Source: Pedosphaera sp. (GTDB lineage: Bacteria; Verrucomicrobiota; Verrucomicrobiia; Limisphaerales; UBA9464). Taken from it: a DNA stretch of 64,000 bases. Of the stretch, positions 30,501 to 38,966 are shown one piece after another (position 1 is the first letter of the stretch; every line of letters begins with the position of its first letter). The stretch spans positions 28,994-92,993 of the forward strand of contig SIBK01000006.1 in NCBI GenBank assembly GCA_009695205.1, in the 5' to 3' direction. Under the pieces are notes generated by a model that was given only the letters and a program-made list of their open reading frames with translations, was not told the DNA's origin and did no database searches. The translations under genes were made by a program, and so were the position numbers.

Positions 30501-31255
30501 CCGATGAGCTTCGACGGGAACTGGAACCAACAGGCAATCTGTCTGGGAAGCCGTCTGGGAAACCGAGTGCATTGGCTGATTCGTCCCAGCCGGGTGCGGG
30601 ATCGGGCCAGCCTCTTGAGCCGGCCGATGGAACAGACCCGTCTGCGAGCTCCCCGAAGACCGGAGCGTCGGCAGGCTCTCCGGGAAAACCGGGTCAGCAG
30701 CCTCCGGGGGATCCTTCTCCTGGCGCGCAGGCTCCTGGCGGGTCTCCCAATGGGAACGGCACTCCTCAATCCGGTCAGGCACGCGGGGAACGTTCGGCAG
30801 GGCAACCCGGAGGACAGGGCCGTGGGGCACGAACCGCCCGTTCTGGAAGCGACCCAGAATCGATGGCACGTGACGTGGCTGCGAACGGAGGGCGCGGCGG
30901 ATCCGGGAACCGGGGGCCGCTGTTGGGGGAGGAATTCGGGCCGTGGGCCGATCGACTTCGGGATGTCGAGGAAATGTTGGATGAACCGGGGTTAAGGAAT
31001 GACGTTGCGACAGCCCGGGAGAGTGCACGGCGACTGCGGCAGGACTTTCGGCGCGAGAAAACCAAGCCCGACTGGGCTGTGGTTCAATTGAAAGTGATCA
31101 ATCCGTTGGTCGAGGTTCGAAGCCGAATTGCAGAGGAACTTGCCCGCCGTGGTTCTAGGGAGGCTTTGGTGCCAATTGACCGAGATCCCGTTCCAGGCCG
31201 CTACACAGACCTCGTCCGCCGTTACTACGAAGATCTCGGAAAGGATCGGCGCTAA
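27527..31255 (+). CDS. Large membrane coiled-coil protein, DUF4175-like
   Basis: The best start is ATG 27527 (MIDPVLMAALRPLFRRQ); the track start at 27431 lies inside the previous gene. The 1242-residue protein has N-terminal helices near 20-65 and 145-160, an extracytoplasmic beta region to about 500, then a very long Gln/Glu/Arg-rich coiled coil (e.g. EEIRRRLKRLQEEQQELL) to about 1000. A Pro/Gly/Ser low-complexity linker and a short conserved C-terminal block follow. This matches the DUF4175-type proteins found after BatA genes in PVC and Bacteroidota operons. Its role is presumably structural, linking envelope and VWA partners; this is inference. Confidence 0.82.
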   Translation: MIDPVLMAALRPLFRRQRRRDLLRRLATVWTLAGIVGIVGLGGGPWIGVPAFWARSVVAIIAVLGMGWAVWRFRQTRPDFRAIAGVVEVAHPELRGLLLTAVQQEMPAGRDLDFLPRRVVESAIDHGMTRDWRAGVPARDLSWAHAAHLAGLFLLLAVLVAPWGSVAERFRSSLAAEGLFVTPGDLTLEKGHNLVVLARFGRALPTAAELVVEADNEPPRRIPLVQSLSDPVFGGTVTDVRHHFRYRVESGSERSPEYKVTVFEFPRLERADAVLTFPPYTGLPPKRIEDTRRLSAVVDTHLDLTLQLNKPVTSARLIVRGAPTNRIDLIVVTNQARASLSNYSLIANQTLDLQLVDFDGRTNAVPASFFFAVSSNQTPEIRITSPRGDLRPSMLEEISYEGQVSDDFGVLSYGIAFTAADRETQIVELGGTVPGREKKSFQHVLRLEDLGLKPDQLVSWYVWADDLGPDGNRRRTTGDLFFAEIRPFDEIFREGAGMAGGEGGESDQAGGPATKLLELEKLILNATWKLRRGDGQAVDRQYHADAGVVLGSQAQALKQAQEAAEEATSARATTSWAAVIDAMTRAVDRLTAATNTRPPLAEALTHEQSALGALLQLQAREYEVSRSRNRSRSSGGSGESQNQRQIDQLDLAQSEDRYETQRQARANPKPEQREQLQILNRLQELARRQQDWNERVKELQYALQEARTEPEKEEIRRRLKRLQEEQQELLADTDELRQRMERPDNQSRMSAESRQLEETREDLQRAAESAGEGSTSQALAAGTRAQRKLQDLKEQVRKQNAGEFTEQLRELRSDSRELARGQEEVSQQMENLGRENRKSLSAASGQEKLLDRLGAQRTRMTNLVERATELSRQTESAEPLVSRHLEETLRKFTQEDGATAQRLEKELVDQGLLTRQIHDQLKAIPETDQAKSLGIATEMLRQGFTPQAGQAEKQARSIVDSFKGGIEKAAESVLGDDTEALRVAQQELETLTDELRRELEPTGNLSGKPSGKPSALADSSQPGAGSGQPLEPADGTDPSASSPKTGASAGSPGKPGQQPPGDPSPGAQAPGGSPNGNGTPQSGQARGERSAGQPGGQGRGARTARSGSDPESMARDVAANGGRGGSGNRGPLLGEEFGPWADRLRDVEEMLDEPGLRNDVATARESARRLRQDFRREKTKPDWAVVQLKVINPLVEVRSRIAEELARRGSREALVPIDRDPVPGRYTDLVRRYYEDLGKDRR

Positions 31256-31259
31256 CGTG

Positions 31260-33641
31260 ATGTTGGCTGCGACCCTCACCTTTGCGGACGGTAGTCGGAT
31301 ACCGCTGGCGATCGGCCTGCTCGGGGTCCTGAGCTTGGCGCTTTGGTGGAGCTACCGCCGGGCAGATGGCACTGGAGTGCGCTGGGGTGGACGGATTCTG
31401 AAATGGCTCGGTCTGATGGCGTTGGTGCTTTGTTTGCTGGATCCGCGCTGGACGGAACAGAGGGCCCGACCGGGTGCCAACCTCTTTGCCGTGATCGCTG
31501 ACAACAGTCAGGGCCTCCAGATTCACGACCCCGGAGCGTCCCGGTCCCGGGGCCAACAATTGCTCGATCTGCTAAATCCCGACGTGTCACCGTGGTTGCC
31601 AGAAATCGAAAAACACTTCGAACTGCGTCGGTACCTGTTCGATGTCCGGCTGCAAAATGTCCGGGATTTTGGGTTGTTGAATTTTGAGGGACCCGCCTCG
31701 GGAATTCTTGGAGCTCTGCGGACTGTGGCAGACCGGCATCAGGGGCGACCCCTCGCAGGGGTGCTGTTGCTCACCGACGGAAATGCCACGGATCTTCCGG
31801 AAACTATGCCGGAACTGGTGGGCCTTCCGCCGGTTTATCCCGTCGTCCTCGGCGGGCGCGAAGCCCCCCGCGACCTCTCTCTTCAATCGGTCACTGTTAA
31901 TCCAACGTCCTTCGAGGATGCCCCCGTTTCATTGCAAGCCGTTGTGCAAGCCGCCGGATTTCGCGGACGCGACGTCGTGGCCAATCTCCGGGATCCGGCT
32001 GGGCAATCGCTCGGGCGTCAGGTGCTTCGCGTGCCGGCCGAAGAGTCCCCGCTCCATTTCCGGTTTCAATTTCGCCCGGCTAAACCCGGTCTCTCATTTT
32101 GTGAACTCGAGGTCTCCCTCGCAGAATTGGGGACGGCTTCCACACGTTCCAACGCCCCCCCTGAGGAGGCCACTCTCGCAAATAACAGGCGAGTCGCTGT
32201 CGTGGACCGCGGGCAGGGCCCATACCGTGTGTTATACGTGGCCGGCCGGCCCAATTGGGAGTATAAGTTTCTCAATCGCGCCGTGCAGGGGGACGATCAG
32301 ATTCAAATGGTTGGTTTGATTCGAGTCGCAAAACGGGAGCCGAAATTTGACTTTCGCGGACGCCCGGGCGAGACCAGTAATCCCCTCTTCCGCGGTTTCG
32401 GTGAGCAATCCCGCGAGGAAATCGAGCGCTATGACCAGCCAGTGCTCGTGCGGCTGAATACCCGGGACGAACTCGAGCTCCGCGCCGGTTTCCCGCGGGT
32501 TGCTGAAGATCTATACGGATATCACGCGGTGATCGTAGACGATCTCGAAGCCGGGTTCTTTGGCGCCGATCAGGCCCTGCTGCTCCAGAAATTTGTCTCG
32601 GAACGCGGGGGTGGTTTTCTCATGTTGGGCGGCATGGAATCACTGGCGGCTGGCTTGTACCACCGCACCGCCATCGGTGACCTCCTGCCGGTATATCTAG
32701 ACCGGGTCCCGGAACAACCGCCCGTGGGACCCATCCGCTGGAATCTGTCTCGCGAGGGTTGGCTGCAACCCTGGGCGCGATTGCGTGAGGGCGAAGCGGA
32801 CGAAAAGCTTCGCATGGCAAGCATGCCTCCCTTCGAAGTGTTGAATCCTGTCGGCGGAATCAAACCAGGTGCCAGCGTCGTTGCCAACGCCATCGACGCC
32901 TCCGGTCACGAAGTCCCCGCTCTGGCCATTCAACGCTTCGGCCGAGGTAGGGCCGGCGTCCTGACGATCGGGGATTTCTGGCGATGGGGGATGCAGGATC
33001 CCGCGGCCCGGGAGGACATGGAGAAGGCGTGGCGTCAGATGATTCGCTGGTTGGTGACGGATACTCCCCGGCGGGTGGAATTGACCGCAAACACAACTCA
33101 CGTCGCCAGCGGCGAGGGGGTGACTCTTCAGGTCCGCGTCCGGGATCCCCGATTTCAACCTCTCGACGACGCTTCGGTGCAGCTCATCATTCAGCCTGTC
33201 TTTTTTAGCAATAGTCCGCCAAATCTGATGACCAATTCCATCCGCGTGGCAGCCGAACCCTCGGCCTCGGAACCCGGTCTTTATGAAGCGGTGTTTGTGC
33301 CGCATCTCACCGGCGGATTCCACGCCACGGCATTCGTCACCAACTCAGTCGGAGCGGAGGTCGGCCGAGCGGAGGCCGGGTGGAGCAGCGACCTTGCCGA
33401 GGAAGAGTTCCGTTCATTAACCCCGAACCGAAGCCTGCTGGAGACTATAGCGCGTCTCACGGGTGGGAAGGTGTTGGAGCCCGCCGAGCTAGCAGAATTC
33501 TCCCGAAAAATCCCCGGACGCCCAGCTCCGATCATGGAAGCGACATCCTCACCGGCCTGGCATACTCCGTGGTGGTTTGCTTTCGCCATGAGTTGTTTGT
33601 TGGCGGAGTGGGGCCTTCGCCGGTTACGAGGCCTTCCCTGA
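31260..33641 (+). CDS. Membrane protein with VWA/glutamine-amidotransferase-like fold
   Basis: The track starts at 31128 inside the preceding gene; ATG 31260, four bases after that gene's stop, fits the operon. The 793-residue protein starts with two membrane helices (IPLAIGLLGVLSLALWWSY; WLGLMALVLCLLDPRW) and ends with one (WWFAFAMSCLLAEWGL). Between them lie a VWA-like segment (LFAVIADNSQGLQIHD, LAGVLLLTDGNATD) and a GATase-like segment (DLEAGFFGADQALLL, FVSERGGGFLMLGG). This layout is common for the last membrane protein of BatA-type operons. No catalytic triad was found. Confidence 0.82.
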   Translation: MLAATLTFADGSRIPLAIGLLGVLSLALWWSYRRADGTGVRWGGRILKWLGLMALVLCLLDPRWTEQRARPGANLFAVIADNSQGLQIHDPGASRSRGQQLLDLLNPDVSPWLPEIEKHFELRRYLFDVRLQNVRDFGLLNFEGPASGILGALRTVADRHQGRPLAGVLLLTDGNATDLPETMPELVGLPPVYPVVLGGREAPRDLSLQSVTVNPTSFEDAPVSLQAVVQAAGFRGRDVVANLRDPAGQSLGRQVLRVPAEESPLHFRFQFRPAKPGLSFCELEVSLAELGTASTRSNAPPEEATLANNRRVAVVDRGQGPYRVLYVAGRPNWEYKFLNRAVQGDDQIQMVGLIRVAKREPKFDFRGRPGETSNPLFRGFGEQSREEIERYDQPVLVRLNTRDELELRAGFPRVAEDLYGYHAVIVDDLEAGFFGADQALLLQKFVSERGGGFLMLGGMESLAAGLYHRTAIGDLLPVYLDRVPEQPPVGPIRWNLSREGWLQPWARLREGEADEKLRMASMPPFEVLNPVGGIKPGASVVANAIDASGHEVPALAIQRFGRGRAGVLTIGDFWRWGMQDPAAREDMEKAWRQMIRWLVTDTPRRVELTANTTHVASGEGVTLQVRVRDPRFQPLDDASVQLIIQPVFFSNSPPNLMTNSIRVAAEPSASEPGLYEAVFVPHLTGGFHATAFVTNSVGAEVGRAEAGWSSDLAEEEFRSLTPNRSLLETIARLTGGKVLEPAELAEFSRKIPGRPAPIMEATSSPAWHTPWWFAFAMSCLLAEWGLRRLRGLP

Positions 33642-33663
33642 CATCGGACCTCCCATTCTCACG

Positions 33664-34638
33664 ATGCATAGTTCAACTCTTCGATCCCTTGGCCTCTTGA
33701 TTTCCTTAGTAGCCGGAATGGCACGAAGCGCCGTTGGGGCGCCAGCCGACGCGCCTTCGGTGTCGCCTTCGGTTTGGCTCGTGATGGGTGCGTCGGGCGA
33801 CACGGATCTTACCACCAATTTTCTGCGACAAGCCCACACCTGGCAGGATACCGCCGCCCGCGCCGGTATCACGGCCCGGTTAATTGGAGATTCACCCGAT
33901 AACCAGACAAATGACTGGTCTCGCCTCCGGGATGCCCTTGCCGGCGAACCGCGCGATGGAAATGCCGAGCTCTGGTTGATCCTCATCGGCCACGGCACCT
34001 TCGATGGCCGGGATGCCAAATTTAACCTGCGCGGTCCGGATGTCTCTGCCGGGGAACTCTCCGGTTGGTTGAATCCAATCCACCGACCGACGATCGTCAT
34101 CGACACCACTTCGGCGAGCGCACCCTTTCTAAACAAACTGAAAGCACCCAACCGTGTGGTCGTCACGGCAACTCGCAGCGGGCATGAGAAAAACTATTCA
34201 CGGTTCGGATCATTCCTAGCCGAGGCCATCGCGGATCCCGCCGCCGATCTCGACCAGGACGGCCAGACATCGTTGCTCGAAGCATTTCTCTCCGCATCCC
34301 ACCGGAGCGCTGAGTTCTATCAAACCGCGGGACGTCTCGCGACCGAACATTCCCTGCTCGATGACAACGGCGATGGGCAGGGCACGCCGGCAGATTGGTT
34401 CCGCGGCGTCCTGGCGGTTAAGAAGCCGCAGAAGAATGTGCTGGTCGACGGGCTTCGCGCCCATCAGGTCCACCTAGTTGCCTCGGAGGCGGAGAGGCTA
34501 TTGACACCCGAGAGCCGCCGACTACGGGACGAACTTGAGCGCCAGGTGATGCGCCTTCGGGAGGAAAAGGCGCGTGTGCCCGAGGAAGAGTACTATACCC
34601 GGCTTGAAAAATTGCTGCTCGAACTGGCCCGGATTTGA
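33664..34638 (+). CDS. Exported caspase-like fold protein without catalytic cysteine
   Basis: A 324-residue protein with a signal peptide (LGLLISLVAGMARSAVGA). The middle resembles clan-CD (caspase/legumain-like) peptidases: hydrophobic strand LWLILIGHGTFDG gives a His at 110, and the next strand PTIVIDTTSAS at 143-152 stands where VIDACHSG would carry the catalytic cysteine. Thr149 occupies that place, so proteolysis is unlikely by the usual mechanism. DLDQDGQTSLLEAF near 197 is an EF-hand-like calcium loop. The C-terminus is a charged helix. It is the eighth gene of the run and follows the GATase-like gene by 22 bases. Confidence 0.72.
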   Translation: MHSSTLRSLGLLISLVAGMARSAVGAPADAPSVSPSVWLVMGASGDTDLTTNFLRQAHTWQDTAARAGITARLIGDSPDNQTNDWSRLRDALAGEPRDGNAELWLILIGHGTFDGRDAKFNLRGPDVSAGELSGWLNPIHRPTIVIDTTSASAPFLNKLKAPNRVVVTATRSGHEKNYSRFGSFLAEAIADPAADLDQDGQTSLLEAFLSASHRSAEFYQTAGRLATEHSLLDDNGDGQGTPADWFRGVLAVKKPQKNVLVDGLRAHQVHLVASEAERLLTPESRRLRDELERQVMRLREEKARVPEEEYYTRLEKLLLELARI

Positions 34639-34686
34639 GGTCCGGCCAGCCGTTGTCCCGGAGCGTTTGAAGAATGGGTAAGGAAG

Positions 34687-35484
34687 CTACTTTTTCCGCA
34701 CGGTAAGCTTCCATTCGCGATTCCACTTCAGAGGCCAAAGCTTTTCCAGTTTCACGAGCTCAGCATGCCCTTCCGCAAAACCGACGTTGACCGCGCCGGG
34801 CAGGGTGTCCGTTCGCTTGATTGTTGTCTTGGCGCCGAAGGGAGGTGCGGCGTGACGGGGGATTGCGATCCGGTCAAGTCCGCCCGATCCACCCAGTCCG
34901 CCGTTGTTCGGGGTCAGATCCGGTTGATCGGTTTCGAGCGGCCAAGCATCCACCCACGCCGAGTCAGCGAAATAGGGCGTCTGGGAAGGCTCTTGAATCG
35001 CCGCCTCACCCTTGAACATCAGCTTGTCCTCACCGTATGGACTCTGGGTGTACATGTACCCGTTGATCGCATAGCTCCCCTGGTAGTTCGTACGGTCACC
35101 CGCCACGACCCATGGCTTGGTAATGGTGCCCCATCCATTCTCAGTCAGCACCTGCTTCGCTGTCCGTTGAGGGGTGCTTGGGCACAGTCGGACCCCATTG
35201 ACTGCCGCATAGCGGTTCTGGAGTCGCTGCATCCAAAGATCTGGCCAGGGATCATAGTTGATCGTTTTCCCCGTGTCTTGAATGTACATGAAGTTCGCGA
35301 CACCAATCTGCCGCAGGTTGCTGATACACTTGATCGCTTGAGCCTTGGATTTTGCCTTGGCCAGCGCCGGCAGCAACATGCCTGCCAGGATTGCGATTAT
35401 GGCGATCACAACCAATAGCTCAATCAGAGTGAATCCGATCTGCTCGCGGTGCCGGCGGGATTTGAGGAAGGTTTGTGTTGGCAT
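34687..35484 (-). CDS. Pseudopilin-like protein (N-methylation leader)
   Basis: A 265-residue protein with the prepilin cleavage/methylation leader [33 protein letters not shown] near residue 17-49: cleavage would follow Gly, leaving methylated Phe. The rest is a globular domain with the [20 protein letters not shown] ending of the large PVC family of DUF1559-type pseudopilins. It may be a substrate or part of the GspE/GspF system, but such genes are numerous and scattered in Verrucomicrobiota, so a direct link is not shown. It is convergent with the caspase-like gene, 48 bases apart. Confidence 0.9.
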   Translation of the reverse strand: MPTQTFLKSRRHREQIGFTLIELLVVIAIIAILAGMLLPALAKAKSKAQAIKCISNLRQIGVANFMYIQDTGKTINYDPWPDLWMQRLQNRYAAVNGVRLCPSTPQRTAKQVLTENGWGTITKPWVVAGDRTNYQGSYAINGYMYTQSPYGEDKLMFKGEAAIQEPSQTPYFADSAWVDAWPLETDQPDLTPNNGGLGGSGGLDRIAIPRHAAPPFGAKTTIKRTDTLPGAVNVGFAEGHAELVKLEKLWPLKWNREWKLTVRKK

Positions 35485-35721
35485 GGAAGTTCCGAGGTGG
35501 TGTGGATTTGAAATTAGAAATAGCGCTGGCTATTTTTTAGAAACCTAAAGCGTCCCGATGGCGGCCCACTGCACTGCACTGCACCGGAATATCGCGGGAC
35601 ATCTCCAAGACATAAGAATAGTTCTAGGCAGATGGCTCGATGGTGTCGAGCGATGATTTCGCACCGGCAGCGGATTGTGAGATCCAGACCACCAACTCCC
35701 GAGAATCCTTCTCAGCCGTCG

Positions 35722-36438
35722 TCACTCCCCCAAGGGGCGTGCCGCCAGCAATCTGGCCTCATGACACTTCTGCATCAGGAGACTCACGACGCCCTCCGAA
35801 TTCAGATCACTGGTGTCAATCGTGATGGCATCGGATGCCGGTTTCATCTGGGCGGTAGCTCGTTCAACGTCGCGACGATTTCGCTCCCGAATGTGCTCCA
35901 CCGCTTCGGCGACGGTCGTGTTATGACTCTTGGCCCAACGTGCGCCGGCTGCTTCATCCGCGACGATAAACCAAAATTTCAGAACTGCGTCCGGGAAGAC
36001 CACCGTCCCGCAGTCCCTCCCTTCGACGATCAACCCCTGGCGGCCCTTGATAAGGTCTCGTTGCGCCTGCAAGAGGCCCGCTCTCACACCAGCCAGGCGG
36101 CTAATCCGAGGCGTCAGGTCACCGACGCGCGGTGTGAAAATCTCACCCGTCAGATCGCGGCCCTGATATTCGAAGCGAGTAGCCTCCGGGGTGAGTACCA
36201 CTCGGAATTCCTTCGACCGGATCAAGTCCACGAGGGCTGCTTCGTTGTCGGGCGAGATTCCTGCCGCATCCGCCACGCGCGCGAGCCCGCGGTAAAAGGC
36301 GCCCGTGGAGACCCAGTCCCAGTTGAGCCGTGCCGCCAATCGCTGCGCTGCGGTCGATTTGCCCGTGTGGGCTCCGCCGTCGAGGGTAATTACGTTTTTC
36401 GCCCGCATGCGGGGGTAGGAAACCACAGCGCCTGACAA
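35722..36438 (-). CDS. cmk: Cytidylate kinase
   Basis: CMP/dCMP kinase phosphorylates CMP and dCMP with ATP for nucleotide synthesis. The 238-residue ORF probably begins at the internal Met of MRAKNVITLDGG, ten residues in. The P-loop is GGAHTGKST (most bacterial enzymes have GPAGSGKST; the essential Gly, Lys and Thr are kept). WVSTGAFYRGLA and QGLIVEGRDCGTVVFPDA are the CMP-binding and family motifs, and RDVERA...AITIDTSDLNSEGVV the C-terminal ones. It stands alone, divergent from the PQQ-propeller gene. Confidence 0.9.
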   Translation of the reverse strand: MSGAVVSYPRMRAKNVITLDGGAHTGKSTAAQRLAARLNWDWVSTGAFYRGLARVADAAGISPDNEAALVDLIRSKEFRVVLTPEATRFEYQGRDLTGEIFTPRVGDLTPRISRLAGVRAGLLQAQRDLIKGRQGLIVEGRDCGTVVFPDAVLKFWFIVADEAAGARWAKSHNTTVAEAVEHIRERNRRDVERATAQMKPASDAITIDTSDLNSEGVVSLLMQKCHEARLLAARPLGE

Positions 36439-36638
36439 CAGGCGATCCGGATTTGGGGGAGAATGGGATCGATCGGGAACGCAGGGGTAAGGGGCCTGGC
36501 GGTGTCACGCTTTTTCCAAACCGGCAAAGGGTCTCGAGGCGGTTTCCGGGAGCGCGTGACGAACCGCATAAAATCGAAAATCAAATTTCTGCTCTCAAAG
36601 CTGGTGACGTTTCCCCCATTTCAGTCTCCAATCGTGGG

Positions 36639-37934
36639 ATGAAATTCTCCTCTCTTTGTTGGTTGGGCGCGCTGGCCTGTACGGGGACAGCGGCCGCGGC
36701 CAACTGGCCTTCCTGGCGGGGCCCGAATCAGGATGGCTCAACACCTGAAACCAAGTTCCCGCTCACCTGGAGCCCGCGGAAGAATGTGAAGTGGAGGGCC
36801 GCCCTTCCCGAAGCGGGAAATTCGTCGCCGGTCGTCTGGGACAACACCGTGTTCATCACGCAAGCGTTGGCTGACGGCAAGCAGCGGACCCTGATGGCCT
36901 TCGACCGGGCGACCGGAAAGAAGCTCTGGCAGAAAGGAGTCACCTACGATCAGGCAGATCCGCATCATAGTTCCAATCCCCATTGCGCGGCGTCACCGGT
37001 GACGGATGGCGAGCGGGTGATCGTGAGCTTCGCCTCGGCGGGTGTGGTGGCATACGACTTCTCCGGCGAGCAGCTTTGGCGGGCGGATTTGGGAAAGCAG
37101 GTTCATGAATGGGGCCAGGGTTCCTCTCCGGTCATTCACGGCGATCAAGTCATCGTTTATCACGGTCCGGGTGATTCCTCGACCCTCTACGCACTCGACA
37201 AGCGGACCGGCAAAATCCAGTGGAACGTGCCGCTCAAGGAACAGCACCCGCCGGAGCGATGGGACGGGTTTGCGGGTAAAAGCGACGGCGTAATCGGCAC
37301 CTTTAGCACGCCGCTCGTCATCCGGGCCGGAACCCAGGACGAGATCATCCTGCCCGTTGCCAACCAATTGCAGGCGTTTGCCCCAGCCTCCGGAAAACAG
37401 TTGTGGCACGTCGATGGCATGAACCCGCTCGTGTATAGTTCGCCCACTCTCGGACAGGGGACCTTGGTGGTCTTCGGAGGATTCTTTGGCAGCGCGATCT
37501 TCGTCAAGCCGGGCGGGCAGGGAGATCGGACGGCGGATCGTCTGTTTTACGAGCGCCGGCTTAAAAAACACACGATCGGTTCTCCCCTCGTGAAGGATGG
37601 CTACATCTACCAAAGCGCGACCGATGGTTTCGGACAATGTTTCGAACTGGCGACGGGCAAACTCGTGTGGGAAGAGCGCCTGCCGTATTCGGGGGCTAGT
37701 GGTCCGACCTGGGCGTCGATGGTGCGGTCGGGTGACCATCTCTTCGTGGTCAACCAGTCGGGTGACACGCTCCTTCTGCGGGCGGCGCCTAAGTTTGAGT
37801 TGCTTGCCACCAACCCGATTCGAGAACTCTCCAACTCCACACTCGCGCTGTCAAATGGTGAGATCTTCCTGCGCACCCAAGCGGCGCTGTACTGCATCGC
37901 CGAGCCGAAGGGGACAGCGGCAGTGGACCGGTAA
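36639..37934 (+). CDS. Exported PQQ-like beta-propeller protein
   Basis: From ATG 36639 the protein has 431 residues and a signal peptide (MKFSSLCWLGALACTGTAAAA); the track start at 36453 adds a non-conserved leader. NWPSWRGPNQDGSTPETKFPLTW is the standard entry of the PVC family of PQQ-binding-like propellers, and repeated blades such as GKKLWQKG, GEQLWRADLG, GKIQWNVPL, GKQLWHVDG and GKLVWEERLP are seen. The family is mostly non-enzymatic or of unknown substrate; true PQQ binding is not established. It is the last intact gene before a decayed stretch. Confidence 0.88.
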   Translation: MKFSSLCWLGALACTGTAAAANWPSWRGPNQDGSTPETKFPLTWSPRKNVKWRAALPEAGNSSPVVWDNTVFITQALADGKQRTLMAFDRATGKKLWQKGVTYDQADPHHSSNPHCAASPVTDGERVIVSFASAGVVAYDFSGEQLWRADLGKQVHEWGQGSSPVIHGDQVIVYHGPGDSSTLYALDKRTGKIQWNVPLKEQHPPERWDGFAGKSDGVIGTFSTPLVIRAGTQDEIILPVANQLQAFAPASGKQLWHVDGMNPLVYSSPTLGQGTLVVFGGFFGSAIFVKPGGQGDRTADRLFYERRLKKHTIGSPLVKDGYIYQSATDGFGQCFELATGKLVWEERLPYSGASGPTWASMVRSGDHLFVVNQSGDTLLLRAAPKFELLATNPIRELSNSTLALSNGEIFLRTQAALYCIAEPKGTAAVDR

Positions 37935-38585
37935 TAAATCGGATTTCTTGGCCCGTGCTGAGCCCAAAGCTCTGGATGCTGTAGCAATCAACTCGACATT
38001 CACTCAGGAATCCTGAGTACAATCTGTGGGGCGACTCCTACGCGGCGAAATACTTTATCCCACGCTAACAAAACCCGTCCTTTCGGAATCGCCGCGGATT
38101 TATTCTGGGTGACGCCAACGTAGCGCAGGTTTCCAACCTGCTGTGTCGCCGACCGCCAGTAGGCCGGGGGTCGGAAGTATCAAGCGCGTTGGCTCTAGTC
38201 TCAAGGCTCGGAGCGTGTTCAACGCTCAGCAAATTGGAAATCCGCGATACAGCAGACTGGAAGTCTGCGCTACGAACGGCGGTGGGGCCGCCGAAATGGA
38301 CAGATTCGCAAACATCGAGGAAGCTGTTGCAGCTTCGCTCAACCAAAACAGAGCCGGAGCGTGCGAAGGAGGGCTCATCGCCCGCAGGCCAGATCAACCT
38401 GCGGCACATTGGTGTCGATGAGTTACTGCAATCTCCCCGAACGTGTCATTCTCGCCATCGCTCAGAAAATTGATGAAAGCATTCTCTCGACGAATCCTAT
38501 CAAGCCAAAAGAATCTGGCTTTGAGACCCAGCGGCGATGTCAATACGGCGCGCATAAAAGCATAACAATTGCCACTCTCCTCCAA
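37935..38585. other. Non-coding stretch containing a TIR element
   Basis: No convincing gene is seen. The ORFs in the track are short and mutually overlapping, with no family motif. The stretch holds the 154-bp terminal-inverted-repeat element described separately and, to its right, AT-richer DNA of unknown origin. Confidence 0.6.
38120..38273. repeat. 154-bp terminal-inverted-repeat (MITE-like) element
   Basis: The ends are 25-base inverted repeats: GTAGCGCAGGTTTCCAACCT... at 38120-38144 and the complement of ACAGCAGACTGGAAGTCTGC... at 38249-38273, matching at 21 of 25 bases. The ends are themselves near-palindromic. Internal hairpins are CCGACCGCC/GGGGGTCGG and GAGCGT-GTTCA-ACGCTC. There is no coding capacity. 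Translated, it gives the ADFQSAVSRISNL/ADWKSALR strings that I recall as recurrent false ORFs in Verrucomicrobiota and Planctomycetota, so it is probably one of many copies in the genome. Confidence 0.75.
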
Positions 38586-38966
38586 TCACCAACTCCACCG
38601 AAGTCGATAGAACTGCGCATCGGGGGTAGTTGGGTCAACAAGTCCAAGTCCAAGTACAATCAGCGATTTATCGCCAGCAATGTTGGTGATAGTCCTCCAG
38701 TGATTGCGCTCTGGAGACCCGTCTATAGAATATGTTAACGTTTTTGAGACGTCGACTACATATATCGAACCGTTAATCCTCACTTCGAGTGCTCCTGATT
38801 TCGGTTGGCCGCCAACATTGCGCGCAGCAACGGTCTTTGCCTTACATATAATAATTCCGGGAAGGAATCCAAGTTTTGCAATAATTAAGTTCAGAAGACG
38901 TTTGCTCCCAAACGAGAGCAGCGGGGGAAAGTAGACCCCATTTATAGACTTTGTCGTATGCTTCGA
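38586..38966 (-). pseudogene. 3' remnant of an exported surface protein
   Basis: An open frame of 126 codons without a good start runs from just after a TAA at 38967-38969 to a stop at 38586; the track shows only its last 65 codons from a GTG. The translation (SINGVYFPPLLSFGSKRLLN, then AARNVGGQPKSGALEVRING, then NHWRTITNIAGDKSLIVLGL) ends in DAQFYRLRWSW, the C-terminal signature of many Verrucomicrobiota exported proteins. No 5' part is found upstream in any frame. It is therefore read as the tail of a deleted or degraded gene. Confidence 0.55.
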
